The notes beneath the pieces were generated by a model. It was not told the DNA's origin and made no database searches. It was given only the letters and a program-made list of their open reading frames with translations. 38,372 bases of DNA from positions 1-38,372 of the forward strand of contig JADHWY010000006.1 of NCBI GenBank assembly GCA_016783245.1. The letters run 5' to 3'. This document shows, one piece after another, positions 15,707 to 23,948 of the stretch (within the stretch, counting starts at the first letter, position 1; the number at the start of each line of letters is the position of its first letter). Position numbers and translations under genes: made by a program. The DNA comes from Dehalococcoidales bacterium. GTDB lineage: Bacteria > Chloroflexota > Dehalococcoidia > Dehalococcoidales > BS750m-G39.

Positions 15707-16726
15707 TTACACACCGCTCCTTACAGGCATACTGAGCATCAGCACCTCCAGCACTAGCCGCGGATTGGCATTCTGCCTGAGCTGCTCCCCAGCCGCCTGA
15801 ATACTGTTGATAAAAGCCTTTATATGAGCCAGATTATAACCTCTGGACATGTCAACCAGCATGGCTTTGAGGTCGATATTGGTGATGGCATCATTACAGC
15901 CGAGCTTAACCAACAACAGGTCACGCCACCAGTCAAGCCATAAATCCAATATTTTCTGAACCAAATCTCGACTTTGACTGAACTGAGTTGCCAACTGGGC
16001 AACGTAATCAAACCGCTCTTCATAATCACCGTTGGTGATATCAAGCAATCTGTCTATCCTCTCAGCACGCCGCTGAAGCAAACTATCATCAACAGCAGCC
16101 GATAGTGCCCAACCCAAGCAGCCATGACAAAGCCTAGCCAGAAGCTCAGCTTTTTGTGGCTCAATGCCCCAGCGCTCATTAAGGGCAGACTCAACCTGGG
16201 AGGTAGCTAGAGGACGTAACTCCAGTCGCTGGCAACGAGAAACCACGGTGGCCGGCAGAATTCCGTCATTGGTGGTCAGCAGAATAAAAATTACACCACC
16301 TACAGGCTCTTCCAAGGTCTTAAGCAGGCAGTTGGCTGCTTCACTTGATAGGAGTTCAGCCCCATCAATAATAAATACCTTATACCTACCCTCAAAGGGC
16401 GGCAGGCTAGATGAGTGCTGTATCTCTCTAATCTGGTCGATGCCGATTTCTGTCCGAGGTTTAGCCTCAGTTGAATTCCCAGCAGAGTTCAAGCCTATAA
16501 TCTGAATATCAGCATGCTTGCCTGAAGCTATTTTCTGACAGGCGTCACATAAACCACAGGGAGGCTCAGCCGCCTGGCAGTTCAGTGCCTGAGCCAAGTT
16601 TAAAGCCAAGGTCATCTTGCCCACATGAGAGGGGCCAACCAGAAGGTAGGCATGGGATAAGGTCCCTTTCTCCAAGCTAAGCTGGAGCAAGGAAACCGCC
16701 CGAGCTTGCCCAACTACTTGCCACAC
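15707..16726 (-). CDS. holB: DNA polymerase III delta' subunit
   Basis: A clamp-loader subunit of 339 aa. It shows LVGPSHVGKMTLALNLA (P-loop region, with GKM where active ATPases have GKT/S), the zinc module cysteines C50, C57, C60 and C63 (PPCGLCDACQ), LLKTLEEPVGGVIFIL and VSRCQRLELRPL with the SRC motif near 186-188. The C-terminal helical collar domain follows. The start is a GTG with AGGAGG six bases upstream, just after the lysA stop. It is flanked by ricT as in Firmicutes. The non-canonical P-loop suits a delta' subunit that acts as a stator rather than a motor. Confidence 0.92.
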   Translation of the reverse strand: MWQVVGQARAVSLLQLSLEKGTLSHAYLLVGPSHVGKMTLALNLAQALNCQAAEPPCGLCDACQKIASGKHADIQIIGLNSAGNSTEAKPRTEIGIDQIREIQHSSSLPPFEGRYKVFIIDGAELLSSEAANCLLKTLEEPVGGVIFILLTTNDGILPATVVSRCQRLELRPLATSQVESALNERWGIEPQKAELLARLCHGCLGWALSAAVDDSLLQRRAERIDRLLDITNGDYEERFDYVAQLATQFSQSRDLVQKILDLWLDWWRDLLLVKLGCNDAITNIDLKAMLVDMSRGYNLAHIKAFINSIQAAGEQLRQNANPRLVLEVLMLSMPVRSGV

Positions 16727-16739
16727 CTAGAGCCTCCTA

Positions 16740-18047
16740 CTAAATTAAATCACACCTAGTTAGGTCATCAAGGGTCTCACGGCGCCGAATAAGGTGTGCC
16801 TTGCCCTCCTTAACTAAAACAATGGCTGGTTTGAGCGAGGCGTTATAGTTGCTTGCCTGCGGCAAGCAATAGGCACCACAATCAGGTATAGCTATAATAT
16901 CACCGGCTGAAACAGGGGGCAGAGCGATATTCTCAATTAGTATATCCCCGGACTCACAAAACTTGCCAGCAATAGTAACCTTCTTTGCCTCGCTTTCCGA
17001 CATCCTATTGGCTACCACTGCCTCATGCTTAGCCCCATAAAGGGCAGGACGGATATTGTCTGCCATACCACCATCTACCGAGACATAACACCTGACACCA
17101 GGAATGTCCTTCACCACCCCCACCCGGTATAACGCCGCTCCAGCCCGTCCCACTATCGCCCTCCCTGGCTCAATAATAAGCTGGGGTAACGCCAGGTCCA
17201 GCTCCCGGCATTTATCAATAACCTTAGACGCTATCGCCTCAGCATAGGCAGAAATGGGTGGGGCTGGAAAATCCACAGCATATTGAATAGCAAACCCACC
17301 ACCAACATCCAGTTCCCTGAGTTCAAAACCATTCTTTTGCTTCATCTCAGCGGCAAAGCTCAGTATAAGCTCAATAGCCTGCTGATATGGCTCAATGTCG
17401 TAAATAAGAGAACCTATGTGGAAGTGAAGACCAACCAAGTTCAGGTTGGGCATTGACATAGCTTGAGCCACAGCTTTATCCCCATTGATTAAGGGGAAAC
17501 CAAACTTGGTATCAACGGCACCGGTAATAATATACCTATGAGTATGGGGCTCCACCCCGGGAGAAAGCCGCAGCAATATATCGGGTGTATAGTCTTTCTC
17601 CCCGGCTATTTCACTTAACATGTTAAGCTCGTGAAAATTATCGACCACTATGCGACCGATATGCCACTCCAGAGCCAGCTTTATTTCCTCAGCTGATTTA
17701 TTATTACCGTGGAAATAGACCCGAGCCAAGGGGAAACCAGCAGATTGAGCAATACTGAGCTCCCCAGCAGAGACTACATCCAGTCCCAACTCCTCCTCTC
17801 CAAATATAAGGGCTAGAGCTTGGTTAATAAAGGCTTTGCAGGCATAGATAACCGTAGTATCGGTATAGCGCTGGCCGAACTCCTTCTTAAACTCAGCACA
17901 CCTACTGCGCAAGCTGAATTCATCAAAGACATAAAGAGGCGTGCCAAACTCAGCCGCTAGCTCCACAGCATCACAGCCGCCTATTATGAGGTGACCCTGG
18001 TTACTCACCTCAGCCGTTAATGGAAACAGAGAAAGCCTAGACATCAT
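16740..18047 (-). CDS. lysA: Diaminopimelate decarboxylase
   Basis: A PLP enzyme of the alanine-racemase fold that makes lysine from meso-DAP. In ORF numbering, YACKAF carries the PLP lysine (K83), HFHIGSLI is near 212, LDVGGGFAIQY near 258, and CESGDIL, the dimer-partner active-site cysteine, near 377. The ORF extends to a TTG (18083) without a ribosome site. The tandem ATGs at 18047/18044 give the usual N-terminus (LSLFPLTAEV..GHLIIGGCD), so I begin there. A TTGACT-17-TAACAT promoter ends 7 nt before the first ATG, suggesting a leaderless mRNA. It heads lysA-holB-ricT. Confidence 0.94.
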   Translation of the reverse strand: MMSRLSLFPLTAEVSNQGHLIIGGCDAVELAAEFGTPLYVFDEFSLRSRCAEFKKEFGQRYTDTTVIYACKAFINQALALIFGEEELGLDVVSAGELSIAQSAGFPLARVYFHGNNKSAEEIKLALEWHIGRIVVDNFHELNMLSEIAGEKDYTPDILLRLSPGVEPHTHRYIITGAVDTKFGFPLINGDKAVAQAMSMPNLNLVGLHFHIGSLIYDIEPYQQAIELILSFAAEMKQKNGFELRELDVGGGFAIQYAVDFPAPPISAYAEAIASKVIDKCRELDLALPQLIIEPGRAIVGRAGAALYRVGVVKDIPGVRCYVSVDGGMADNIRPALYGAKHEAVVANRMSESEAKKVTIAGKFCESGDILIENIALPPVSAGDIIAIPDCGAYCLPQASNYNASLKPAIVLVKEGKAHLIRRRETLDDLTRCDLI

Positions 18048-18054
18048 CTCCTCA

Positions 18055-18083
18055 ATGTTAGCAGTGCCCGCTAGTGAAGTCAA
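18055..18083 (-). promoter_or_regulatory. Putative promoter of lysA-holB-ricT
   Basis: On the minus strand TTGACT, a 17-nt spacer and TAACAT. Only 7 nt separate the -10 from ATG 18047, so the transcript would start at or next to the start codon. Confidence 0.45.
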
Positions 18084-18101
18084 TTTATAATTTACTGTCT
18101 A

Positions 18102-18303
18102 CCTCACCCCCTTAGACATTTACTTAGCAACCCTCCCCCTTTATCCCCCTTCCTTTATAAGTCTCCTGAGGCGACTCGCCTTGTGCGAGGGAGGGGGAAA
18201 TGGTTATGTAAGAGAGGCGAAGCCTCTCTTTGACTCTCCTTTAGTATCTGCTCCTTCAAAGGAGAGGGGGAGGGATATCAAAAAGAGGGACGGAGCCCCT
18301 CTT
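18102..18303. repeat. Composite palindromic (MITE-like) element in the lysA / M16 gap
   Basis: The 295-nt divergent gap holds nested inverted repeats. CCCTCCCCCT (18131-18140) is perfectly inverted at 18265-18274. AGAGAGGC-GAA-GCCTCTCT forms a perfect hairpin at 18211-18229. CTCCTTT / AAAGGAG pair at 18236-18264, and AAGAGGG / CCCTCTT at 18283-18303. CCTCACCCCCTTAG at 18102-18115 recurs inverted at 30239-30252. There is no coding potential. This looks like a decayed dispersed repeat or a cluster of them. Confidence 0.6.
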
Positions 18304-18316
18304 AGATGCCCTTAAA

Positions 18317-18346
18317 TTGACACCCAGGTAGTAACACCATTAGAAT
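18317..18346 (+). promoter_or_regulatory. Sigma70-like promoter of the M16 peptidase gene
   Basis: A perfect TTGACA, an 18-nt spacer and TAGAAT, placed just after the palindromic element and 32 nt before the TTG start of the M16 gene. Confidence 0.6.
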
Positions 18347-18378
18347 ATCATTTAATACTTAATTATAGAGGCAAGATA

Positions 18379-19641
18379 TTGTATCAAAGGACTACCCTAG
18401 ATAATGGGCTGCGTATTATCACCGCTAATATGCCTCATACCTGCTCGGTATCTATCTGCATCTTTATCGGCGTCGGCTCCCGATACGAGACCGGGCCACA
18501 GACTGGTATCTCGCACTTTATTGAGCACCTGTGCTTCAAAGGCACTCAAAAACGCACCACAGCCAAGGAAATCTCTGAGGCAATAGAGGGAGTGGGTGGA
18601 ATCCTTAACGGAGGCACTGACAAGGAATTAACCCTTTACTGGTGTAAAGTGGCTCAACCTCACTTCCACCTAGCCCTAGATGTGCTGACGGATATGCTGC
18701 TCCACTCCAAGTTTGACCCAGCGGATATTGAAAGGGAACGCCAGGTTATCATTGAAGAGATTAATATGAGCAAAGATTCCCCGCCACAACGGGTTGATAT
18801 GCTCATCGATGAGCTTCTATGGCCAAATCATCCCTTGGGAAGGGATATTGCTGGCAGCAAGGAATCGGTGGCTGCCATTAGCCAGGACATGATGCTCGAC
18901 TACCTGGCTCATCAGTATCTACCCGGCAATACAGTAGTCGGTATCGCTGGTGCTCTCCAACACCAAGAGATGGTAATCGCTGTAGGTCAAACCCTTGGCA
19001 ACTGGGCTAATCAGCAGCCTCATGCTGGATACTCGGCGTATAAAGAGCAACAATTCCTTCGGCTACACATTGAGAAGAAGGACACAGAGCAAGCCCACCT
19101 TTGCCTAGCACTAACCGGATTGCCACTGCTTCACCCCAAGCGCTTCACCCTTGACCTGCTTAATGTCATCCTAGGGGAGGGTATGAGCAGTCGTCTATTT
19201 ACTGAAATTCGAGATAAATTAGGACTTGCCTACAGCATCCGTAGCTATGTAGAGCACTTCCTTGACACAGGCTCAGTTACCGTTTATGCCGGGGTAGAAC
19301 CCAAAAACCTGCCGGTAGCCATCAAGGCAATCCTAGAGCAACTTTCCCAGCTCAAGGAAACAGTCCCCGAACCTGAATTAACCAAGGCAAAGGAAATGTC
19401 AAAAGGGCGCTTGCTACTCCGCATGGAGGATAGCCGCAGTGTTGCTGGCTGGATGGGAGGGCAGGAGATTCTCACCGGGCGCATTCTCAGCGTTGACCAA
19501 GTAGTGTCCATTATTGATGCCATTACCGCTGAGGAGCTTAAGCAATTAGCCCAAGAGCTACTGGTAGGTAGCCAGCTCCGCCTGGCAGTAGTTGGTCCGG
19601 TCAGTAGTGACGAGCCTCTGGAAGAAATCCTCAAGTTGTGA
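18379..19641 (+). CDS. M16 family zinc metallopeptidase (processing-peptidase/insulinase-like)
   Basis: A 420-aa protein of the size and form of bacterial M16B peptidases (PqqL/YmxG type). The inverted zinc motif is HFIEH at residues 46-50, with the distal glutamate in ERERQVIIEEI near 120-130. The second half has the inactive-domain landmark GLAYSIRSYVEHF. There is no signal peptide, so it is probably cytosolic. It starts at a TTG with AGAGG seven or so bases upstream; no better in-frame ATG exists. It is convergent with groEL and shares a bidirectional terminator. Substrates are unknown. Confidence 0.92.
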   Translation: MYQRTTLDNGLRIITANMPHTCSVSICIFIGVGSRYETGPQTGISHFIEHLCFKGTQKRTTAKEISEAIEGVGGILNGGTDKELTLYWCKVAQPHFHLALDVLTDMLLHSKFDPADIERERQVIIEEINMSKDSPPQRVDMLIDELLWPNHPLGRDIAGSKESVAAISQDMMLDYLAHQYLPGNTVVGIAGALQHQEMVIAVGQTLGNWANQQPHAGYSAYKEQQFLRLHIEKKDTEQAHLCLALTGLPLLHPKRFTLDLLNVILGEGMSSRLFTEIRDKLGLAYSIRSYVEHFLDTGSVTVYAGVEPKNLPVAIKAILEQLSQLKETVPEPELTKAKEMSKGRLLLRMEDSRSVAGWMGGQEILTGRILSVDQVVSIIDAITAEELKQLAQELLVGSQLRLAVVGPVSSDEPLEEILKL

Positions 19642-19647
19642 GATAAC

Positions 19648-19681
19648 AAAATAGCCGTAGCCCAAAGACCACGGCTATTTT
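19648..19681. terminator. Bidirectional intrinsic terminator between the M16 gene and groEL
   Basis: AAAATAGCCGT and ACGGCTATTTT form a perfect 11-bp stem with a 12-nt loop. The A/T runs at both ends supply a U-tract in either direction. It lies between two convergent stop codons. Confidence 0.78.
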
Positions 19682-19709
19682 CATTCCCTTTATTATGGCA
19701 AAGGTTTAA

Positions 19710-21323
19710 TTAATATTCCATGCCACCGGGTGGCATTCCTGTCATCTTCTCCTTCTCCGGTATATCAGTAACCAGGGATTCGGTAATCAAAACCATAGCG
19801 GCAATGCTAGCTGCATTCTCCAGGCTGGACCTTACTACCTTGGTGGGGTCAATAATACCTTTACTCACCATATCACCAAAATCATCGGCTTCAGCATCAT
19901 AACCAACGCCGGGTGGGCTCTTCTTGACAGCATCTACGACTACTGCTCCGTCCCTACCGGCATTTATAGCAATCCAGCGAAGTGGCTCTTCAACAGCTTT
20001 CCTAAGAATATTAACCCCGGTAGCTTCATCCCCCTCAGCCTTCACCTTATCCAGAACCGGGAGGGCATTGAGTAAGGCAACACCTCCACCAGGAAGAATG
20101 CCTTCCTCTACCGCTGCCCGACAGGCTGACAGGGCATCCTCAACACGATGCTTTCTCTCCTTAAGCTCGACCTCAGTAGCAGCACCTACCTTGATTACCG
20201 CAACCCCACCCACCAGCTTTGCCTGCCTCTCCTGAAGTTTCTCCCGGTCAAAATCAGAGGTAGTCTCCTCTATTTGAGCCTTAATCTGCTTGATTCTGCC
20301 CTTAATAGCGTCTTCTGAGCCCTTGCCCTCAACAATAGTGGTATTATCCTTATCACAGGTTACCCGGCGAGCCCTGCCTAAATCTTCCACAGTAACTGAG
20401 TCTAGCTTGCGCCCCACCTCTTCCGAAATTACCTTGCCGCCGGTGAGAATTGCCATATCCTCCAGCATTGCCTTACGTCGGTCACCGAAACCGGGAGCCT
20501 TAACCGCCAGAATATTAATGGTGCCCCGTAGTTTATTGACCACCAGGGTGGCTAAGGCTTCGCCCTCTACATCCTCAGCGACAATAAGCAGGTTCTTTGA
20601 TACCTGTAGTATCTTCTCCAGAGCCGGCAAAAGGTCGGAAACGGCAGAGATTTTCTTATCGGTGATAAGGATATAGGGGTCATCTATCACTGTTTCCATA
20701 CGCTCGGCATTAGTGATTAAATAGGGGCTGATATAGCCACGGTCAAATTGCATCCCCTCCACATACTCGGTCTCATACTTTATCCCCTTGGACTCCTCAA
20801 CAGTAATAACCCCATCCTTGCCCACCTTCTCCATCACCTCAGCAATTAAATCGCCAATCTCCTTGTCAACAGCAGTCATAGTGCCCACCTGGGCAATCTG
20901 CTCCTTACCCTTTACCTCAGCAGATACCCTCTTAAGCTCATCAATAATAGCCTTGGTCGCTTTCTCAATGCCTCTCTTCAACGCCATGGCATCGGCTCCA
21001 GCAGCCACATTCTTAAATCCCTCGGAAATAATAGCATAAGCTAAGACAGTGGATGTAGTGGTGCCATCGCCACAGGCATCATTGGTCTTAGTGGCTGCCT
21101 CCTTAACCAGCTGAACACCCATGTTCTCAAAGGGGTCTGGAAGCTCAATGTCCTTGGCAATAGTAACCCCATCATCAATTACTGTGGGTGCACCCCACTT
21201 TTTATCCAGCGCCACGCAATGCCCCTTAGGTCCCAAGGTCACCTTAACTACATCAACTAAAGTATCTATTCCCCTCTTTACCGAATGCCTAACCTCCTCA
21301 TCAAATATAATCTGTTTAGCCAT
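19710..21323 (-). CDS. groL: Chaperonin GroEL (60 kDa)
   Basis: The ATP-driven folding chamber subunit, 537 aa. It shows [19 protein letters not shown], the nucleotide loop [11 protein letters not shown] near 86, the apical domain, and [11 protein letters not shown] near 413. The C-terminus is a short GMPPGGMEY without the multiple GGM repeats of proteobacterial GroEL. It lies 29 nt after groES and is co-transcribed from the CIRCE-controlled promoter. The three-residue change to GHC in the GPKGRN-type loop is notable but should be tolerated. Confidence 0.98.
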   Translation of the reverse strand: MAKQIIFDEEVRHSVKRGIDTLVDVVKVTLGPKGHCVALDKKWGAPTVIDDGVTIAKDIELPDPFENMGVQLVKEAATKTNDACGDGTTTSTVLAYAIISEGFKNVAAGADAMALKRGIEKATKAIIDELKRVSAEVKGKEQIAQVGTMTAVDKEIGDLIAEVMEKVGKDGVITVEESKGIKYETEYVEGMQFDRGYISPYLITNAERMETVIDDPYILITDKKISAVSDLLPALEKILQVSKNLLIVAEDVEGEALATLVVNKLRGTINILAVKAPGFGDRRKAMLEDMAILTGGKVISEEVGRKLDSVTVEDLGRARRVTCDKDNTTIVEGKGSEDAIKGRIKQIKAQIEETTSDFDREKLQERQAKLVGGVAVIKVGAATEVELKERKHRVEDALSACRAAVEEGILPGGGVALLNALPVLDKVKAEGDEATGVNILRKAVEEPLRWIAINAGRDGAVVVDAVKKSPPGVGYDAEADDFGDMVSKGIIDPTKVVRSSLENAASIAAMVLITESLVTDIPEKEKMTGMPPGGMEY

Positions 21324-21352
21324 TTTCCCTCCTTACATACTAACTAGATTTA

Positions 21353-21649
21353 TTATTTACCTTTCTTAGCCAAGATGTCGCTTTCACGCAAAATCATCAG
21401 TTCCTCCCCCTCAACCTTAATCTCAGTGCCCCCATACCTAGCATAAACCACTATATCACCCACCTTAACATCCATAGCTATCCGTTTGCCATCCTCAGAT
21501 AACCTGCCTGGGCCAACAGCCAGCACCTTTCCCTCCTGGGGTTTTTCCTTAGCAGTATCGGGCAGGACAATTCCCCCCTTGGTCACCTCTTCCTTCTCGA
21601 TAGGCCTGACTATGACCCGGTCAGCCAACGGTTGAAGCTTAACTGCCAT
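21353..21649 (-). CDS. groS: Co-chaperonin GroES
   Basis: A 98-aa lid of the GroEL chamber: [13 protein letters not shown] at the N-terminus, the mobile loop [28 protein letters not shown], and [16 protein letters not shown]. It starts with ATG after a GGAGG-type site and lies first in the groES-groEL operon, downstream of CIRCE. Confidence 0.98.
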   Translation of the reverse strand: MAVKLQPLADRVIVRPIEKEEVTKGGIVLPDTAKEKPQEGKVLAVGPGRLSEDGKRIAMDVKVGDIVVYARYGGTEIKVEGEELMILRESDILAKKGK

Positions 21650-21691
21650 CTTAATCCTCCTTCTTCAATCGACAATCACAGGCTCAATTTG

Positions 21692-21718
21692 TTAGCACTC
21701 TCGGGGTGAGAGTGCTAA
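21692..21718. promoter_or_regulatory. CIRCE operator (HrcA binding site)
   Basis: TTAGCACTC, a 9-nt spacer and GAGTGCTAA: a perfect match to the CIRCE consensus. It lies in the groES leader just downstream of its promoter, so heat-shock repression by HrcA is expected. No hrcA gene is in the window. Confidence 0.97.
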
Positions 21719-21725
21719 CTGCCTT

Positions 21726-21754
21726 ATCATAACGCACATAAGCATAAGTCGCAA
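21726..21754 (-). promoter_or_regulatory. Sigma70-like promoter of groES-groEL
   Basis: On the minus strand TTGCGA, a 17-nt spacer and TATGAT, ending 7 nt before CIRCE. The start site would fall at the operator, as in other CIRCE-regulated operons. The remaining sequence to 21882 shows nothing further that I can name. Confidence 0.7.
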
Positions 21755-21882
21755 CTCAACGAATGACTATTTACAGCCAGTGTCAGCAACTGATAGGCAT
21801 TTATAGCCATAAATCTGCCCTTTTTCACTGCAAATTGCTTTTTGCTACAAATCTCTCTCTTAATGCATATGCTGCTTTTACT

Positions 21883-21911
21883 TTGACAGTTTACACTGAA
21901 TCGTGTAGAAT
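21883..21911 (+). promoter_or_regulatory. Promoter with embedded operator O1 (XRE gene)
   Basis: TTGACA, a 17-nt spacer and TAGAAT. The spacer holds the 16-bp palindrome at 21892-21907 (TACACTGAATCGTGTA), which starts 9 nt after the first base of the -35 and ends on base 2 of the -10. Only 6 nt separate the -10 from the GTG of the XRE gene. Autoregulation is inferred. Confidence 0.72.
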
Positions 21912-21917
21912 TCAGGT

Positions 21918-22151
21918 GTGAGCGACCGACCACAATGGGATGGGGAACAAGTTCAAGCCTTAAGGCGTCATCTGCGTCTGACCCAACGTGAGCTGGCAGA
22001 GAGACTGGGCATACGACAGCAAACAATAAGCGAGTGGGAAACAGGGATGTATAAACCACGGGGTGCCTCAATTACCCTTCTCTCTATTATTGCCGAACGA
22101 GCTAGATTTAAATACCAAGCTGCTCCCCAAAAACCGCCTGAAAAAGGTTGA
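21918..22151 (+). CDS. XRE-family helix-turn-helix transcriptional regulator
   Basis: A 77-aa single-domain DNA-binding protein. The HTH is LRLTQRELAERLGIRQQTISEWETG at about residues 19-43, with the recognition helix around QQTISEWE, followed by a short basic/proline tail. There is no sensor or dimerisation domain beyond the HTH bundle. The GTG start has no ribosome site and lies 6 nt after a -10 box, so a leaderless mRNA is likely. Three near-identical 16-bp palindromes flank the gene, two of them inside promoters, which strongly suggests they are its operators. The stop codon overlaps the -35 of the next promoter. Confidence 0.85.
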   Translation: MSDRPQWDGEQVQALRRHLRLTQRELAERLGIRQQTISEWETGMYKPRGASITLLSIIAERARFKYQAAPQKPPEKG

Positions 22152-22176
22152 CATTATACACGGAACCGTGTATAAT
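22148..22176 (+). promoter_or_regulatory. Promoter with embedded operator O2 (DUF72 remnant)
   Basis: A perfect TTGACA-17-TATAAT. The operator TATACACGGAACCGTGTATA has perfect 9-bp arms around AA (16-bp core 22157-22172) and sits at exactly the same phase as O1 relative to the -35 and -10. The -35 overlaps the XRE stop codon. Binding here would block RNA polymerase. Confidence 0.78.
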
Positions 22177-22200
22177 CCTGGTAAGGAATCGTCGGTTACG

Positions 22201-22314
22201 ATGGGAAAGGTCAAAGTCGGTTGCTGCGGCTTTCCCCGGGGCATGAAGCGCTACTTCTCACAGTTCAGGCTGGTTGAAGTCCAGCAGACCTTTTATAAGC
22301 CCCCAAAAATTTAA
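22201..22314 (+). pseudogene. Truncated DUF72 gene, N-terminal remnant
   Basis: From the ATG at 22201, 37 codons read MGKVKVGCCGFP and later FRLVEVQQTFYKPP, the typical opening of DUF72 (YecE-like, TIM-barrel) proteins of about 240 aa. The reading frame then hits TAA exactly where an inverted-repeat element begins (TAAACGGCG at 22312), and no further DUF72 sequence is recognisable downstream. The ORF-track start at 22063 is spurious, since it runs through the XRE gene and the promoter. The promoter and operator in front are intact, so the fragment may still be transcribed. Confidence 0.7.
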
Positions 22315-22411
22315 ACGGCGGTGAAGTGTAGTTTAACCAGAGCAAACCGCTTTTATTAGGCTATTGATACACGATATCGTGTTAAAATAGTGCTAGAGAG
22401 AGCGCCGTTTA
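22312..22411. repeat. 100-bp element bounded by 9-bp inverted repeats and carrying operator O3
   Basis: TAAACGGCG (22312-22320) is perfectly inverted as CGCCGTTTA (22403-22411). The left end coincides with the truncation of the DUF72 frame. Inside is the 14-bp perfect palindrome ACACGATATCGTGT. The element has no ORF and may be a small insertion or a deletion scar. Confidence 0.5.
22368..22383. promoter_or_regulatory. Operator O3, third copy of the XRE-type palindrome
   Basis: TACACGATATCGTGTT has the same 16-bp architecture as O1 and O2. A TTAAAAT -10-like run overlaps its 3' end, but the expected -35 position reads GGCTAT. The promoter is therefore weak or dead. A possible start with ribosome site (AGGAA..GTGAAGCCC near 22429) is broken after ten codons. 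Confidence 0.65.
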
Positions 22412-22430
22412 TCATAGGAAGCACAAGGTG

Positions 22431-22550
22431 AAGCCCGAAATTCAAAGCACGAAACTCTAAACAAATACAAAACACTAATGACCAAAACCTAAGGAACCAA
22501 GACGCTTTTGAGTTTTGAATTTAGAATTTGTTTAGGATTTGGGAATTAAA
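22431..22550. repeat. Imperfect long inverted repeat (dispersed-repeat type)
   Basis: The left arm contains CTAAACAAAT (22457-22466) and the right arm the exact inverse ATTTGTTTAG (22526-22535). A/T-rich, partly complementary sequence surrounds both, for instance CGAAATTCAAAGCACGAAAC on the left and GAGTTTTGAATTTAGAATTT on the right. From memory, such CGAAATTC-AAGCACGAAA arms resemble a widespread environmental-genome repeat. It is non-coding and ends just before the DUF2851 start. Confidence 0.55.
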
Positions 22551-22571
22551 TTTCACAAAAGGGGGAGTAGG

Positions 22572-23948
22572 TTGCCAAATAATCTCCCAGAGAGGGTGGT
22601 GGTTGAAACATGGCAGCAGTTAATGGATAGAGCTGAGCTGACCACAGCTGGCGGTGAGCCGATAAGGATAATCTACCCAGGAAGGAAGAATGATGACCGA
22701 GGGGCTGATTTCCGGGATGCGGTTATTGCTACTAGTCAGGGGATAATAAAAGGGGATATAGAGGTTCATATCAAATCCAGCGATTGGCAAGCCCACCGAC
22801 ATCACCAAGACCCAGCCTATAACCGGGTAATCCTGCATGTGGTGCTGTGGCACAACAGTGAGGCAGCTACTAATCTCCACAATGGGAAAACAGCACCCAT
22901 CCTCGCTCTGGATAAATACATAGGGGGTCCAAACGGCCATTGGTCGAGGTTGGTTCATTCCCCAGACAGTTCTGGTATGCCCTGCCCTAAAACGGTAAAA
23001 GGCTTGGCTACCAACACCTTGGCAGAATTCCTAGATAGCGCTGGGGAGGAGCGATTTTCAGCCAAGGCTGCTGAGTTTCAAGCCGAATTGACCCAAATGG
23101 AGGCAAGTCAGTGTCTTTACCAGGGGATAATGGGGGCTCTTGGTTATGCCAAGAATAAGCCGCCCATGCTCAAGCTAGCCAGAATGTTACTTCTCCAGAT
23201 TCTGCAGTCTATGACTCACGGCGACATACCAGATGAAGAACACCTTGTCCAGCTACAGGTGTTACTTATGGGCACGGCTGGGCTGCTACCATCACAGCGC
23301 CAGAATAGGCACCGGGAATATAAAGGGGATAGGTGGGCGGACAAATTGGAGGGGCTTTGGGCTTCCTCTGGTCACACCCAAGCAATGTCCGAAGATGAAT
23401 GGCACCTGTTTAGGGTCAGACCTAACAACTTTCCCCTTCGCCGTATAGCAGCTATGAGCTACCTTATCCTCCGCTACAGGGAAAGAGGTCTAGTTGAAGA
23501 AGTGGTCGATATGATAAAGGAGACAGCTGTGAGTGGGGGCCACCTCAGATTAGAGAAGGGTTTCACGGTTACTGCCGATGGCTACTGGGCAAGCCACTTT
23601 GATTTTGGCTTGGATAGCAGGAGCAACAATCCAACCCTTCTCGGCAGATGGCGAGCGGCTGATATTGCGGTGAATGTGCTCCTGCCCTTCACCCTTGCCT
23701 GGAGCAAACTCAACCCCCCACCAGGGGTTGAGGAAAAGACTTTCGAGCTCTATCGCGGTTATCCCGGACTGGCGGCGAACACGGTGGTAAGGCATATGAT
23801 GAAGCAGCTTGGGCTAAACAGCAGCCTGGTCAATTCAGCCCAGCGCCAGCAGGGGCTAATCCATATTTACAACACCCTGTGCAGCCAAGGTAAGTGCCAA
23901 TGTTGCCGCTTAAGTCATCTTGAGGCTGGGGACAACATCCAAGTCTAA
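22572..23948 (+). CDS. DUF2851 family protein
   Basis: About 458 aa of unknown function. The N-terminal segment ([21 protein letters not shown], then [33 protein letters not shown]) contains a conserved D/E-x-H-rich region typical of DUF2851. The pattern [26 protein letters not shown] recalls PD-(D/E)xK nuclease cores, but this is a suggestion only. The ORF track starts at a TTG (22539) inside the upstream repeat. The TTG at 22572 follows GGGGGAG with proper spacing and starts [13 protein letters not shown], so I use it. The 3' end ([14 protein letters not shown]) overlaps convergent tsaD by 39 nt. Confidence 0.8.
   Translation: MPNNLPERVVVETWQQLMDRAELTTAGGEPIRIIYPGRKNDDRGADFRDAVIATSQGIIKGDIEVHIKSSDWQAHRHHQDPAYNRVILHVVLWHNSEAATNLHNGKTAPILALDKYIGGPNGHWSRLVHSPDSSGMPCPKTVKGLATNTLAEFLDSAGEERFSAKAAEFQAELTQMEASQCLYQGIMGALGYAKNKPPMLKLARMLLLQILQSMTHGDIPDEEHLVQLQVLLMGTAGLLPSQRQNRHREYKGDRWADKLEGLWASSGHTQAMSEDEWHLFRVRPNNFPLRRIAAMSYLILRYRERGLVEEVVDMIKETAVSGGHLRLEKGFTVTADGYWASHFDFGLDSRSNNPTLLGRWRAADIAVNVLLPFTLAWSKLNPPPGVEEKTFELYRGYPGLAANTVVRHMMKQLGLNSSLVNSAQRQQGLIHIYNTLCSQGKCQCCRLSHLEAGDNIQV

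Noticed and set aside
22063-22314. 83-aa plus-strand ORF in the track
   Set aside because: Its first 46 codons run through the XRE gene and a promoter; only the part from ATG 22201 resembles a protein (DUF72).
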